In this document: positions 18,281 to 27,429 of the stretch, piece by piece | How positions within the stretch are numbered: position 1 is the first letter of the stretch | How the letters are laid out: the number at the start of each line of letters is the position of its first letter | From: Jejuia pallidilutea | GTDB taxonomy: Bacteria > Bacteroidota > Bacteroidia > Flavobacteriales > Flavobacteriaceae | NCBI RefSeq assembly: GCF_002973595.1 | Contig: NZ_PVEO01000001.1 | Span: 124,001 to 188,000, forward strand | Direction of reading: 5' to 3' | Length of the DNA stretch: 64,000 nucleotides | Program-made: the position numbers and the translations under genes | The notes under the pieces: model-generated | Database searches by the model: none | What the model was told of the DNA's origin: nothing | What the model saw: only the letters and a program-made list of their open reading frames with translations

Positions 18281-20668
18281 TTGAATAAGAAAGCTCTATC
18301 AGAAACCGATATATGTGCCAAGTTTATTACCCCTGCAATAAAGCAAGCAGGATGGGATGAGAATACTCAATTAAGAAGGGAAGTTTCTTTCACGGATGGG
18401 CGTATCATTGTTCAAGGTAAATTATACACTAGGGGCAAACGCAAAAGAGCAGACTATATACTTTACCATAAGCCCAGTCAGCCGATTGCTATTATTGAGG
18501 CTAAGGAAAACAATCAGCCTGTAGGGCATGGAATGCAGCAAGCGTTAGAATATGCCCAAATATTAGATATACCTTTTGTATTTACTTCTAATGGAGACAG
18601 TTTTGTTTTTCATGACAAAACGATAACCGAAGGTAAAATTGAAACAGAACTTTCATTGGATAATTTTCCTTCTCCAGAAAAATTATGGGATAAATATTTA
18701 GATTTTAAGGGATTAAAAGAGCCTAAAATTAGAACACTTGTAGAGCAAGATTATCATATTGACGAAAGAGGCATGTCTCCCAGATACTACCAACAAAATG
18801 CTATTAATAGAACTGTTGAAGCCATTGCAAAAGGGCAAACTAGATTATTATTAGTTATGGCTACAGGAACAGGCAAAACGTACACTGCTTTTAATATTAT
18901 ATGGAGGCTATGGAAGTCTCAACGCTTTCAACGTATTTTATTTCTGGCAGACCGAAATGCTTTATTGACCCAGACCAAGAATGGTGATTTTAAACCTTTT
19001 GGGAATGAAATCATGCATATCATAAAAAATCGTAAGATTGATAAATCTTATCAAATATATTTTGCACTCTACCAAGGGTTAACTGGAAATGAAGAAGTAA
19101 AGAATGTATATAAAGAATTCTCCAGAGATTTTTTCGATTTAGTATGTATAGATGAGTGCCACAGGGGAAGTGCTTCGGAAGCTTCGGCATGGCGAGAAGT
19201 GCTTGATTATTTTAGTAGTGCAACTCAAATTGGTTTAACTGCAACTCCAAAGGAAACGAAGGACGTCTCAAATATGGAATATTTTGGAGAGCCAGTTTAT
19301 ACATACTCACTAAAGCAAGGTATTGAAGATGGGTTTTTAGCTCCTTATAAGGTTGTACGCATTTCTACAACGGTTGATGAAGGTTGGAGACCAACTAGGG
19401 GTTTAGTTGATAAATATGGTAATGAGATAGAAGACCGTATCTATAACTTAAAAGATTATGACCGTACTCTTGCTATTGATGAGCGTACAGAATTGGTAGC
19501 AAAGAAAATAACCGAATATCTAAAAGGAACAGACCGATTCGCAAAAACCATAGTTTTTTGCACCGATATAGACCATGCCAATCGAATGCGTATTGCATTA
19601 ATAAATGAGAATGCTGATTTAGTCGCTAAACATCCATTATATGTTGTGAAAATTACTGGAGACGATGAAGTTGGTAAACAGGAACTTGACAACTTCACGG
19701 ATGTTGAGGAACGGTTTCCAGTTATTGCAACCACTTCAAAAATGCTCACTACAGGTATCGATACCAAAATGGTTAAATGTATTGTTTTGGAATCTAATAT
19801 AAATTCGATGACCGAGTTTAAACAAATAGTTGGTCGTGGTACACGGATTAGAGAAGATGACGGTAAAGTGTATTTTACAATCATGGACTTTAGAAAAGCA
19901 ACCAATCACTTTGCTGACCCAGATTTTGATGGAGACCCAGTCCAAATATATGAGCCAGAACCAGATGGAGATGTAATACCTCCTGATAACGAAGAAGATG
20001 ATATAGTTATTGATGGAGACGAATGGCTGCCAACTGATGATGCACCAGATTATCCAGAGGGGGATATACCAGACATTGGTATTGATAATACGGATACAGA
20101 ACCTAGAAAATATTACGTTAATAACATTAAAGTTGAAGTAGCAAATGAACGTGTTCAGTATTATGGTAAGGATGGTAAATTGATAACAGAATCATTGAAG
20201 GATTACACTAGAGACAATATAATGGCAAACTATGCTTCTTTAGATGACTTTATTATGAAATGGCGAACCTCTCCTAAGAAATCTGAATTATTAAAGGAAC
20301 TAGCCGAACAGGGTGTTTTATATGAAGCGTTAAAGGAGGAAGTTGGAAGTGATATGGATGTTTTTGACCTTATATGTCATATAGCTTTTGACCAACCGCC
20401 ATTAACCAGAAAGGAACGTGCTAATAATGTCCGTAAGCGAAACTATTTCGGTAAATATGGAGAACAAGCTAGACAGGTGATTGAAAAGCTTCTGGAGAAA
20501 TATGAGAATGAAGGGGTAATAGCCATAGAGGATAATGGAGTATTACGAGTTAAACCACTTATTGATATGGGGTCTCCAGTTGAATTAGTCCGTGCCTTTG
20601 GTAAGAAAAAAGATTTTGATAAGGCAATAGAAGAATTAGAACAAGAAATATATAACACAGGAGCTTAA
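18281..20668 (+). CDS. hsdR: Type I restriction endonuclease subunit R
   Basis: 795 residues from a TTG start. The N-terminal PD-(D/E)xK nuclease domain is visible as A-D-Y-I-L-Y (D58) with E73-A-K75. The superfamily 2 translocase follows: Walker A in ATGTGKT (about 194-200), DECHRG (motif II), GLTATP (motif III) and VGRGTR (motif VI). The C-terminal part (about 640-795) is the EcoEI-R-like region that docks on the methylase. The enzyme translocates unmethylated DNA and cuts at a distance. There is an acidic linker at about 555-610. It heads an operon with a small gene, hsdM and hsdS. Confidence 0.94.
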   Translation: MNKKALSETDICAKFITPAIKQAGWDENTQLRREVSFTDGRIIVQGKLYTRGKRKRADYILYHKPSQPIAIIEAKENNQPVGHGMQQALEYAQILDIPFVFTSNGDSFVFHDKTITEGKIETELSLDNFPSPEKLWDKYLDFKGLKEPKIRTLVEQDYHIDERGMSPRYYQQNAINRTVEAIAKGQTRLLLVMATGTGKTYTAFNIIWRLWKSQRFQRILFLADRNALLTQTKNGDFKPFGNEIMHIIKNRKIDKSYQIYFALYQGLTGNEEVKNVYKEFSRDFFDLVCIDECHRGSASEASAWREVLDYFSSATQIGLTATPKETKDVSNMEYFGEPVYTYSLKQGIEDGFLAPYKVVRISTTVDEGWRPTRGLVDKYGNEIEDRIYNLKDYDRTLAIDERTELVAKKITEYLKGTDRFAKTIVFCTDIDHANRMRIALINENADLVAKHPLYVVKITGDDEVGKQELDNFTDVEERFPVIATTSKMLTTGIDTKMVKCIVLESNINSMTEFKQIVGRGTRIREDDGKVYFTIMDFRKATNHFADPDFDGDPVQIYEPEPDGDVIPPDNEEDDIVIDGDEWLPTDDAPDYPEGDIPDIGIDNTDTEPRKYYVNNIKVEVANERVQYYGKDGKLITESLKDYTRDNIMANYASLDDFIMKWRTSPKKSELLKELAEQGVLYEALKEEVGSDMDVFDLICHIAFDQPPLTRKERANNVRKRNYFGKYGEQARQVIEKLLEKYENEGVIAIEDNGVLRVKPLIDMGSPVELVRAFGKKKDFDKAIEELEQEIYNTGA

Positions 20669-20670
20669 TT

Positions 20671-21063
20671 ATGTTTGGTGTAATATCAATTTTATTTGGA
20701 GCTGGTTTTTTTGCAGTTAACTGGAATCGAGTAACACAAAAAGAAAAGAAGGAAATTGTTGATGCTTTAGATAGAGCTTTAACCAGAACTCAATACCATA
20801 TTGACAACACAAGAACAGCAGATGGAGAAAATGTTGCTTCAACTGAATTATATGATTTATGGAATGAAGTAGCTAACAGAATAAGACCATATGACAGGCA
20901 TAATGCATATACTTTTAAAGCAAAAAGCAAATATTGGCTAACACCAAATTCATGGTATCAAGAATTAGATAATAAAGATTCTGAGCAAAGATTAAAAATC
21001 TCTTTATCAGAAGTAACAAAACAATATTGGAAGTTAAGAACAATTTGGAAGATAGATAATTAA
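20671..21063 (+). CDS. Small membrane-anchored protein inside the hsd operon, unknown function
   Basis: 130 residues, two bases after hsdR and overlapping hsdM by one base (TAATG). Residues 1-18 form a hydrophobic segment, probably one membrane anchor; the remaining 110 residues are polar, charged and likely helical, with several tryptophans. I do not recognise a family. Tight coupling on both sides argues that it is expressed with the restriction enzyme. Possible roles are an accessory or anti-toxicity factor or membrane tethering of the complex; none is shown by the sequence. Confidence 0.75.
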   Translation: MFGVISILFGAGFFAVNWNRVTQKEKKEIVDALDRALTRTQYHIDNTRTADGENVASTELYDLWNEVANRIRPYDRHNAYTFKAKSKYWLTPNSWYQELDNKDSEQRLKISLSEVTKQYWKLRTIWKIDN

Positions 21064-22478
21064 TGACACAAATAACAACAAACATAAAATCCATAAGAGA
21101 CATCATGCGTAAAGATGCAGGTGTAGATGGTGATGCCCAACGTATATCTCAAATGGTATGGATGCTTTTCTTAAAGATTTTTGCCGATAAAGAGGAAGAA
21201 TGGGGGCTTACTGTTGAAGACTACCAAAGCCCTATTCCAGAGCGTTTAAAATGGGATTCATGGGCAAGTGATGATGAAGGGTTAACAGGAGATTCCTTAA
21301 TGGAATTTATTAATAATGACCTGTTCCCAACTCTTAAGGATTTGAATGTTCAAAGTCCACAAGCTACCATCATTAGGTCTGTATTTGAGGACACCTACAA
21401 CTATATGAAAAACGGAACATTGTTCCGTCAGGTTATAAATATAATTAATAAAATAGACTTCAATAATAGTAATGACAGGCATGTTTTTAACGATTTATAT
21501 GAAACTATTTTAAAGGAACTTCAAAGTGCAGGGTCTTCTGGAGAATATTACACCCCAAGAGCTGTAACACAATTTATGGTCGATATGGTGAACCCTCAAT
21601 TGGGTGAGACTATTTTGGATATGGCAAGTGGCACAGGGGGCTTTCTTACTTGTAGTATTGAACATGTTCGTAAGCAGGTAAACACTCCGCAAGAACGAGA
21701 AGTTTTGCAAAAGTCTATTAGAGGTATTGAAAAGAAACCTTTGCCACATTTGCTATGCACTACTAATTTAATGCTCCATGGGTTTGATTTACCTGCTGTT
21801 AAAAGGGATAACCTTTTGACAATGCCATATAGTGATTGGGGTAAAAAAGACCGTGTAGATGTTATCCTAATGAATCCACCATTTGGGGGTACAGAGGAAG
21901 ATGGAACAGAAAATAACTTTCCCCAAAAGTTTAGAACGAAGGAAACGGCAGACTTGTTTTTAGCATTAATTATAAAGTTGCTGAAAGATGGTGGACGTTG
22001 TGCAGTTGTATTGCCAGATGGTACTTTGTTTGGTGAAGGGGTTAAAACCAGATTAAAAGAAGAACTATTAACCAAATGTAACCTGCATACAATTGTTAGA
22101 CTTCCTAATGGAGTATTCAATCCATATACTGGTATAAAAACTAATTTACTTTTCTTTGAAAAAGGAACACCTACTAAAGAAGTCTGGTATTTTGAACACC
22201 CTTATCCAGAAGGAAAAAATAGTTATACTAAAACCAACCCAGTAGATATTAAAGAATTTGATTTAGAAAAAAGCTGGTGGTATAATAGAGTTGAAAATGA
22301 ATACGCTTGGAAGATTTCAATTGATGATATTAGAAAAAATGGCTTTAACCTTGATTATAAGAACCCTGAAACTGGAATTGAAAATAAAAAGCTCGACACA
22401 AAAGCAATCCTTGAAAAATTAGATAATAGCATAAAGAAAGGTGGTGAAATAATGAATCTATTAAAACAAGGCTTCTAA
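21063..22478 (+). CDS. hsdM: Type I DNA methyltransferase subunit M (N6-adenine)
   Basis: 471 residues. An N-terminal helical HsdM_N domain (about 5-140) precedes the N6-MTase domain. Motif I is D-M-A-S-G-T-G-G-F (186-194, AdoMet binding) and motif IV is N-P-P-F (271-274, target adenine). The segment ELQSAGSSGEYYTPRAV before motif I is typical of HsdM. Together with HsdS it forms the modification enzyme protecting the host. It overlaps the preceding gene and hsdS by one base each (TAATG), so the operon is translationally coupled. Confidence 0.95.
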   Translation: MTQITTNIKSIRDIMRKDAGVDGDAQRISQMVWMLFLKIFADKEEEWGLTVEDYQSPIPERLKWDSWASDDEGLTGDSLMEFINNDLFPTLKDLNVQSPQATIIRSVFEDTYNYMKNGTLFRQVINIINKIDFNNSNDRHVFNDLYETILKELQSAGSSGEYYTPRAVTQFMVDMVNPQLGETILDMASGTGGFLTCSIEHVRKQVNTPQEREVLQKSIRGIEKKPLPHLLCTTNLMLHGFDLPAVKRDNLLTMPYSDWGKKDRVDVILMNPPFGGTEEDGTENNFPQKFRTKETADLFLALIIKLLKDGGRCAVVLPDGTLFGEGVKTRLKEELLTKCNLHTIVRLPNGVFNPYTGIKTNLLFFEKGTPTKEVWYFEHPYPEGKNSYTKTNPVDIKEFDLEKSWWYNRVENEYAWKISIDDIRKNGFNLDYKNPETGIENKKLDTKAILEKLDNSIKKGGEIMNLLKQGF

Positions 22479-24451
22479 TGAATTTATCATTTGCTACTAG
22501 AAAATTAAAAGGCTCTATCAAAAGAGTCAATCAGAAAGTATCTAAATTAGATGTTAATCCAGAAGACTATAATGTCTTCGGTGTCTCCAAAGCGGATGGT
22601 GTTTCGATAACAGGAAAGGATATTGGCAAAAATCTTAATACCTACTACTACTTTAAAGGTAAGAAATTTGCTTACAACCCATACCGTGTAAATATTGGTT
22701 CAATTGGACTTTCTGACGAATCCTTTGAAGGGTTAATGAGTTCTGCTTATGTAATTTTTGAAACAACTGATGAAATTAATGATGAGTTTTTGTTATTATA
22801 CCTTAAAAGTCCTTTAGGTTTAAACCTTATTAAATGGTATGGAGACAGAGGAGGAGTTCGTTCAGCTTTAAGGTTTAAGGATTTAGAAAAAATTGATTTC
22901 CCTAATTTGACTTATCAAGAACAGTCTAAAGCACTGGAGATAATCAAAAGCAAACAATCAATAGTTGATAAATTAAATATTGAATTAGAACATCAAAATG
23001 AGTTAATTATTAAACTCCGTCAAAGTATTCTGCAAGATGCAGTCCAAGGAAACTTAACGGCAAACTGGAGAGAAAAGAATCTCAATATAGAACCTGCCTC
23101 TGAATTGCTAAATCGAATAAAAAAGGAAAAAGAGCAACTTATTGCAGATAAAAAAATAAAGAAGGAAAAGCCTTTACCTCCAATTAACAAAGATGAGATT
23201 CCTTCTGAATTACCTAATGGTTGGGAGTGGTGTAAACTTGGAGATACTTTTGAAATTGTTCGAGGTTCATCTCCTCGTCCTAAAGGAGATTCTCGCTACT
23301 GGTCTAAACACAGAACACCTTTCCATTGGATAACAATAGCAGACTTCACTCCTTTTTCTAAAATGGGTTTTTTGGTTGACACAAAGGAGTTTTTGACTGA
23401 AGAGGGTAAAAATTATAGTCGAGAAGTTGGTACTCTCGATTTGCTGATTGCTTGTAGTGGTGTGGGAAGTGTTGGAAGGTCTGTGAAATTAGATATACAC
23501 GGTTTTATTTATGATGGTATAATTGCAATTCGTCAAATAAATTCAGAAATAATTAGAGATTATATTGGCTATTTTATCAAATTAAAAGAATCTGAAATTT
23601 ATTCTATTACGACTGGAGGAAGTTGGTTGAATATAAATACAGATTTGGTCAAAAATTATTTTGTTGGTTTTCCTCCATTGGAAGAACAAAAAGCTATAGT
23701 TAAAAAAGTAAATAAGCTAATGGCTCATTGCGACCAATTAGATAACCAAGTTGAGGAAAGCAGGTTTCAAGCAGAACAATTGATGCAAGCAGTCTTACAA
23801 GATGTGTTTAATCCAAAGCAGAAAGAAAATAGTGATGATTTAATAGAAGCTTTATTCCCTGAATTAGAAACTATTGCAGAAGTAGCAAACCTACAACAAG
23901 CTATGATTATTCAAAAAACAGAATTAGGATTAGGTTCTGGGCGTGGTAAAGTTTATGCTCAAAAAACATCGGCTAACCTTAAGAATATATTTGATGTAGA
24001 TATTCCGTACACCTTTGAGAAATCCCACCATGGCGAGTTTTCTTATCAACTTTCAGAGGATTTAGATAAGAACCCTTATTTAAGAAAAGTCAAAACAGAA
24101 GTCGGAGAAATTTATGAGGTAAAAAACAATAAGCAACAAGAGGTTTTAAATGCTTTAAATAAGCCTGAAAACGCATCGTTTATACAATCTGTAGACGAAC
24201 TGCTGAAAGTGTACCAAAACGACTTAATAAAGGGTTCTACAGACCGTATAGAGCTATTAAATACCGTTTGGAGAGCTATAAAAGATACCAAGTCTTTAAT
24301 AGGCAATACTGTTTACAAATATTTAGAGGAATGGGAGATTCAACAAGGTGCATATAAAACCAAGGCTGATAAGTTTACTAAGTCTGAAACTTTTGCTATG
24401 ATTACTCTAATTAAAGATTTGGGGTGGGATAAGAAAATAATTCACAGTTAA
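22478..24451 (+). CDS. hsdS: Type I specificity subunit S with an extra C-terminal domain
   Basis: 657 residues, against 400-470 for ordinary HsdS. Two target-recognition domains are seen: the first over about 1-160 and the second over about 245-420, entered by the typical SELPNGWEWCKLGD segment. Conserved helical spacers sit at about 150-215 (QSILQDAVQGNLT) and 400-450 (EEQKAIVKKVNKLMAHCDQL, LMQAVLQDVF). Residues about 465-657 form an additional basic, helix-rich domain with no motif I can name. HsdS sets the recognition sequence of both restriction and modification. Its stop overlaps the convergent DUF2971 stop by three to four bases. Confidence 0.93.
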   Translation: MNLSFATRKLKGSIKRVNQKVSKLDVNPEDYNVFGVSKADGVSITGKDIGKNLNTYYYFKGKKFAYNPYRVNIGSIGLSDESFEGLMSSAYVIFETTDEINDEFLLLYLKSPLGLNLIKWYGDRGGVRSALRFKDLEKIDFPNLTYQEQSKALEIIKSKQSIVDKLNIELEHQNELIIKLRQSILQDAVQGNLTANWREKNLNIEPASELLNRIKKEKEQLIADKKIKKEKPLPPINKDEIPSELPNGWEWCKLGDTFEIVRGSSPRPKGDSRYWSKHRTPFHWITIADFTPFSKMGFLVDTKEFLTEEGKNYSREVGTLDLLIACSGVGSVGRSVKLDIHGFIYDGIIAIRQINSEIIRDYIGYFIKLKESEIYSITTGGSWLNINTDLVKNYFVGFPPLEEQKAIVKKVNKLMAHCDQLDNQVEESRFQAEQLMQAVLQDVFNPKQKENSDDLIEALFPELETIAEVANLQQAMIIQKTELGLGSGRGKVYAQKTSANLKNIFDVDIPYTFEKSHHGEFSYQLSEDLDKNPYLRKVKTEVGEIYEVKNNKQQEVLNALNKPENASFIQSVDELLKVYQNDLIKGSTDRIELLNTVWRAIKDTKSLIGNTVYKYLEEWEIQQGAYKTKADKFTKSETFAMITLIKDLGWDKKIIHS

Positions 24452-25251
24452 ACTGAACAAACACTTTCATAGTCAACGATAGGAATTTCACCAATGTTAT
24501 CTTTCACGGCATTTGTAATTTCAATCCTGTGTTTTTCGGCTATATTCTTACCAAGAATAATTTTATTAAAAGCTTCTTTTGGGAGGGTTATCTGTCTTTC
24601 TGAAATGGATGCAGGGTTTTCCCAAAAACTAATAGTCCGATATTCTCTTTCAAATTCCCATTTTCTTTCTTTGCAAAATATTTGATAGTGGCTTTTTTGA
24701 TAATAGTTCATAAATGGTTTGGGAAGTATTATTGGTAGTTCATCATAGTAATTGACCTTTGCTCCGCCACCTAGAAATTTGAACATAATTTTGGAGTTAT
24801 ATCCAATGCAAAAGCCTTTACCATAATTGGAGTATTTGTTCCACATTTCTAACAGACATGGTTCAGCAGTTAAGCTCAGAACACCTTGTCTTAAATCATG
24901 CTCTTTATTATAATAGTTTCGATATTCTTCAAGTTTTTCACTATCCTTAAATAGTCTTTTATTTGCCCAAATTCTTGCTTCTTTCCTGTGTTGCTGCCTA
25001 GACCTATCAGGGTATTCTCTTCTTGAAATATGTTCATAAAACTGTATAGTTTGTTTTTCAGTCAATAAATCATACCTAATAGGATTTCGGCAATCTTTTT
25101 CATCTTCAAATGAATTTGGTGATGCCATAAAAACTTCACGCTCTTTTATAAATCTATCATGATAAGGATACTCCCAATCCCTATACTTATATACAACTTC
25201 TGGAAAATCAATATCTTCTAATGAACCTCTATAAACTTCAGACCAACTCAT
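24448..25251 (-). CDS. DUF2971 domain protein
   Basis: 267 residues, cytoplasmic. The DUF2971 pattern is clear: an N-terminal V-Y-K-Y-R and a later F-x-A-S-P-x-S-F-E-D, a central CLLEMWNKYSNYGKGFCIGY segment, and KERKWEFEREYR near the C-terminus. The family is common in mobile and defence regions, but its biochemical activity is not established. It converges on hsdS with overlapping stop codons and lies downstream of a small XRE regulator 55 bases away on the same strand. Co-transfer with the restriction system is suggested by position only. Confidence 0.8.
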   Translation of the reverse strand: MSWSEVYRGSLEDIDFPEVVYKYRDWEYPYHDRFIKEREVFMASPNSFEDEKDCRNPIRYDLLTEKQTIQFYEHISRREYPDRSRQQHRKEARIWANKRLFKDSEKLEEYRNYYNKEHDLRQGVLSLTAEPCLLEMWNKYSNYGKGFCIGYNSKIMFKFLGGGAKVNYYDELPIILPKPFMNYYQKSHYQIFCKERKWEFEREYRTISFWENPASISERQITLPKEAFNKIILGKNIAEKHRIEITNAVKDNIGEIPIVDYESVCSV

Positions 25252-25306
25252 GCATTATATTTTGGTCTAAAATAATTCTTTAAAAGAAATTAATTGATAT
25301 TCTGAC

Positions 25307-25537
25307 TTATTTTGAAGACAGTATTTCAGAAATATCTACCTGCAAGGCTTTAGCAATTTTGTATAGAGTTGTTATCTTGACATTTCGCTCTCCACGTTCA
25401 AGTCTCCCTATTTGGTTCTTGGATATTTCTGCATCGACATGTAACTGAAATTGACTTAAACCTCTCTCAGTTCTTAAGGTTCTAATATTTTTGCCAATGG
25501 CATTTAATATCTTTTGTTCTTCTTTTTTCGACAACAT
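25307..25537 (-). CDS. XRE-family HTH regulator (controller-protein size)
   Basis: 76 residues, almost entirely one Cro/CI-type helix-turn-helix: I-R-T-L-R-x-E-R-G-L-S-Q-x-x-L, then K-N-Q-I-G-R-L-E-R-G-E-R-N and a terminal dimerisation helix. Size and make-up match controller (C) proteins of restriction-modification systems, though many other small XRE proteins look alike. A 6-bp inverted repeat spans its start codon (25532-25549), suggesting autoregulation. It precedes the DUF2971 gene on the same strand, and the hsd operon converges on that gene from the other side. Confidence 0.85.
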   Translation of the reverse strand: MLSKKEEQKILNAIGKNIRTLRTERGLSQFQLHVDAEISKNQIGRLERGERNVKITTLYKIAKALQVDISEILSSK

Positions 25538-25549
25538 GCCGAAATGTTG
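25532..25549. promoter_or_regulatory. Inverted repeat over the XRE start codon (candidate operator)
   Basis: CAACAT (25532-25537) and ATGTTG (25544-25549) are perfect complements six bases apart. The left arm contains the start codon of the XRE gene, a usual place for autoregulation. Confidence 0.5.
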
Positions 25550-25569
25550 CCCCTTTTGAGAAATTCATC

Positions 25570-25587
25570 GACCCCCTACAGGGGTTA
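25570..25587. repeat. Short GC-rich hairpin
   Basis: ACCCC and GGGGT arms around CTACA in otherwise AT-rich sequence, between the divergent XRE gene and the 144-residue membrane protein gene. It could be a second regulator site; no T-run follows, so it is not a standard terminator. Confidence 0.35.
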
Positions 25588-25635
25588 ATTGAATTTATTT
25601 TTGTAATATTCGGTTTATAAAAACAAATAATTAGC

Positions 25636-26070
25636 TTGAAGAAGGAAATCAAAATAAGTAAGAAGTTATTAGGAGGAGTTCTAGTTGCGTTTATTCTGTC
25701 TTTTATTGGCTTATTCATCCTGCAAAACTTTGGTTCTTTCAGTTATAATTCTGACACATCTAAATACCCTAAAACCAATAGTCAGGGCAAAATACTAATG
25801 AACATTTATGTTGAGCCTACAGACAGGGTTACAGCAATATATTATGAATCTATATTAGGGACGAAAATTAGCAACTATGGCTTAAGAAAATCAAGAATTG
25901 ATTACCAAATTAAGGATTTAAGGACAGGAGGTAAATTCCATAATTATAGCAATAAGTTTCCTTATTACATTGAAGCTACGCTTAAGGATTTTAAATATGC
26001 GTTAATTTCTTGGGGCATGATTTCAATGATTCTATTATTAGTAACTAAAGTAAAAGTGAAGTTAGAATGA
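25636..26070 (+). CDS. Membrane protein of unknown function
   Basis: 144 residues from TTG at 25636, which encodes a basic MKKEIKISKK start before a membrane helix (about 12-30). A second hydrophobic segment is at about 120-138, so the central 85 residues probably face one side of the membrane as a loop. A TATTTTTG -7 box at 25596-25603 precedes it. I do not recognise the family. The next gene, a lipoprotein, overlaps its end by four bases, so the two are coupled and may act together at the envelope. Confidence 0.65.
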   Translation: MKKEIKISKKLLGGVLVAFILSFIGLFILQNFGSFSYNSDTSKYPKTNSQGKILMNIYVEPTDRVTAIYYESILGTKISNYGLRKSRIDYQIKDLRTGGKFHNYSNKFPYYIEATLKDFKYALISWGMISMILLLVTKVKVKLE

Positions 26071-26609
26071 AAATATTGAAATACAACTCAATAATATTAC
26101 TGGTAATAACAATACTTTCATGCAAAAATGAAGTTAAAAGAATTGATAGTAACAATGAATTAAATTCAAGCACTCAATCTAATGAAAGTGTAGCTATTAA
26201 AAATAAGAAGTTTGCTTATGTAGTATTTATACTAGAATCGCCAAGATTGGAACATTCTGAACCAACTTATATGGACGTTCCAACTCCATCAGGAGGAAGC
26301 AATTATAAGAAGATTGATGGTTATGATATTGTTGTATGGGATAAAAAGGCATTTACCACTGGTATTGTTGAAATAGAGGATTATAATGAAGATGAAAAGT
26401 TTAAACTATTGGATAAAGCAGAATATGAATATAAGCAAATCCACTATCCTTTAATTGATGCCACTTATGAATCTAATGTCTTAAGTAAGGTTAGAGATTT
26501 TCAAATTAAAGAGGAATTTAGAAAGCATAGAACTAAAATAATATCACGAGATGTTTATGCTTATGATTCTTATGCCGAAGCGAGTAAAAGTAAAAACAAA
26601 TACCAATAA
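26067..26609 (+). CDS. Lipoprotein of unknown function
   Basis: 180 residues. The N-terminus has a lipoprotein signal: basic start, hydrophobic stretch of about 8-18, lipobox L-S-C with the cysteine at about 19. The mature part is polar, with a run of Ser/Asn linker (about 25-45) and then a mixed alpha/beta domain with aromatic and charged residues. No family is recognised. It overlaps the preceding membrane-protein gene by four bases (ATGA). Anchoring in either the inner or outer membrane is possible. Confidence 0.7.
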   Translation: MKILKYNSIILLVITILSCKNEVKRIDSNNELNSSTQSNESVAIKNKKFAYVVFILESPRLEHSEPTYMDVPTPSGGSNYKKIDGYDIVVWDKKAFTTGIVEIEDYNEDEKFKLLDKAEYEYKQIHYPLIDATYESNVLSKVRDFQIKEEFRKHRTKIISRDVYAYDSYAEASKSKNKYQ

Positions 26610-26677
26610 ATATAGACATCAATTATCAACAACAACTTCGAGAGGTTTTTAATGCTTTAAAAGAAAAAAGTAGAGCA

Positions 26678-26989
26678 TTGGCATCTAAACAACACCAACT
26701 TGGTTATCAGCAACGGAATGAACTTATAACTCATGTACTTTCAGGATATAAGAATGATGAAAAACTTCTAATTAAGAAAAAGGAATGGGAAGATATTGTT
26801 ATGGAACAAAGAGTAGTTCAATGGTTATATGATATGATGAGGGATAGGCTTGATGTGTATGGTTATTTTGAAAATCCAGAAGAAATAGAAACAATCCTAA
26901 AAATGTTGATTAAAAAGGCAGAGAGGATGGAAATGTTTGAAAAAGCTAATATTCTTAATCATTGGCGTTTAAAGTTGATTAAAGCATAA
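26678..26989 (+). CDS. Small helical charged protein, unknown; start uncertain
   Basis: 103 residues if started at TTG 26678. The frame stays open upstream to 26594 and would add a helical segment (INYQQQLREVFNALKEKSRA) that continues the amphipathic pattern, yet it offers no ATG, GTG or TTG, so a longer product would need a rare start such as ATA or ATT. The body is basic and acidic in alternation and probably all-helical. No family is recognised. It lies among small unknown genes and could be cytoplasmic. Confidence 0.55.
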   Translation: MASKQHQLGYQQRNELITHVLSGYKNDEKLLIKKKEWEDIVMEQRVVQWLYDMMRDRLDVYGYFENPEEIETILKMLIKKAERMEMFEKANILNHWRLKLIKA

Positions 26990-27027
26990 AATATCAGTTA
27001 ATCCATTAACTAAAATTTAATGATGAT

Positions 27028-27429
27028 TTGAAAAGGGGCATTTTATACCTGATTTTGTTTATCCTCCCATTTGTTATAGTGGTTATAGTAAATGAATCTG
27101 TTAGACCAACTATAGAAAAGGAGGGGTTTGAATTTAGAGGTGTTCAAACTATTAATCCTAAAAGTACTTCTTTGTATAAATGTTCTTGGAACTGCTACTT
27201 TGAAACTACAAAACATTGCAAAGCGTATCACACAACATTTCTAAAACCATATTTTAAACACATTGACCCAATATACTTTGGAATTATAAAGTCAATGCAT
27301 TCAGGTAATAGTTATCAGTTAATGAATGTAATATTTCTAGTGGTTCTAATACCGTTAATCATTTTCTTCCTTTTATTTCGTTCCATAGAAATGAGCTATA
27401 AGATTAAAGCTTTAAAAAAGAATGTATAA
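27028..27429 (+). CDS. Two-helix membrane protein, unknown function
   Basis: 133 residues from TTG 27028 (no in-frame ATG nearby). A membrane helix at about 5-22 and a second at about 100-120 flank a loop of about 75 residues that contains three to four cysteines (segment SLYKCSWNCYFETTKHC). The topology is like that of the protein at 25636-26070. Its stop overlaps the ATG of the next small membrane protein by one base. No family is recognised. Confidence 0.6.
   Translation: MKRGILYLILFILPFVIVVIVNESVRPTIEKEGFEFRGVQTINPKSTSLYKCSWNCYFETTKHCKAYHTTFLKPYFKHIDPIYFGIIKSMHSGNSYQLMNVIFLVVLIPLIIFFLLFRSIEMSYKIKALKKNV

Noticed and set aside
19456-19905. 149-codon frame opposite hsdR
   Set aside because: Lies over helicase motifs V-VI of hsdR, which fix the coding strand.
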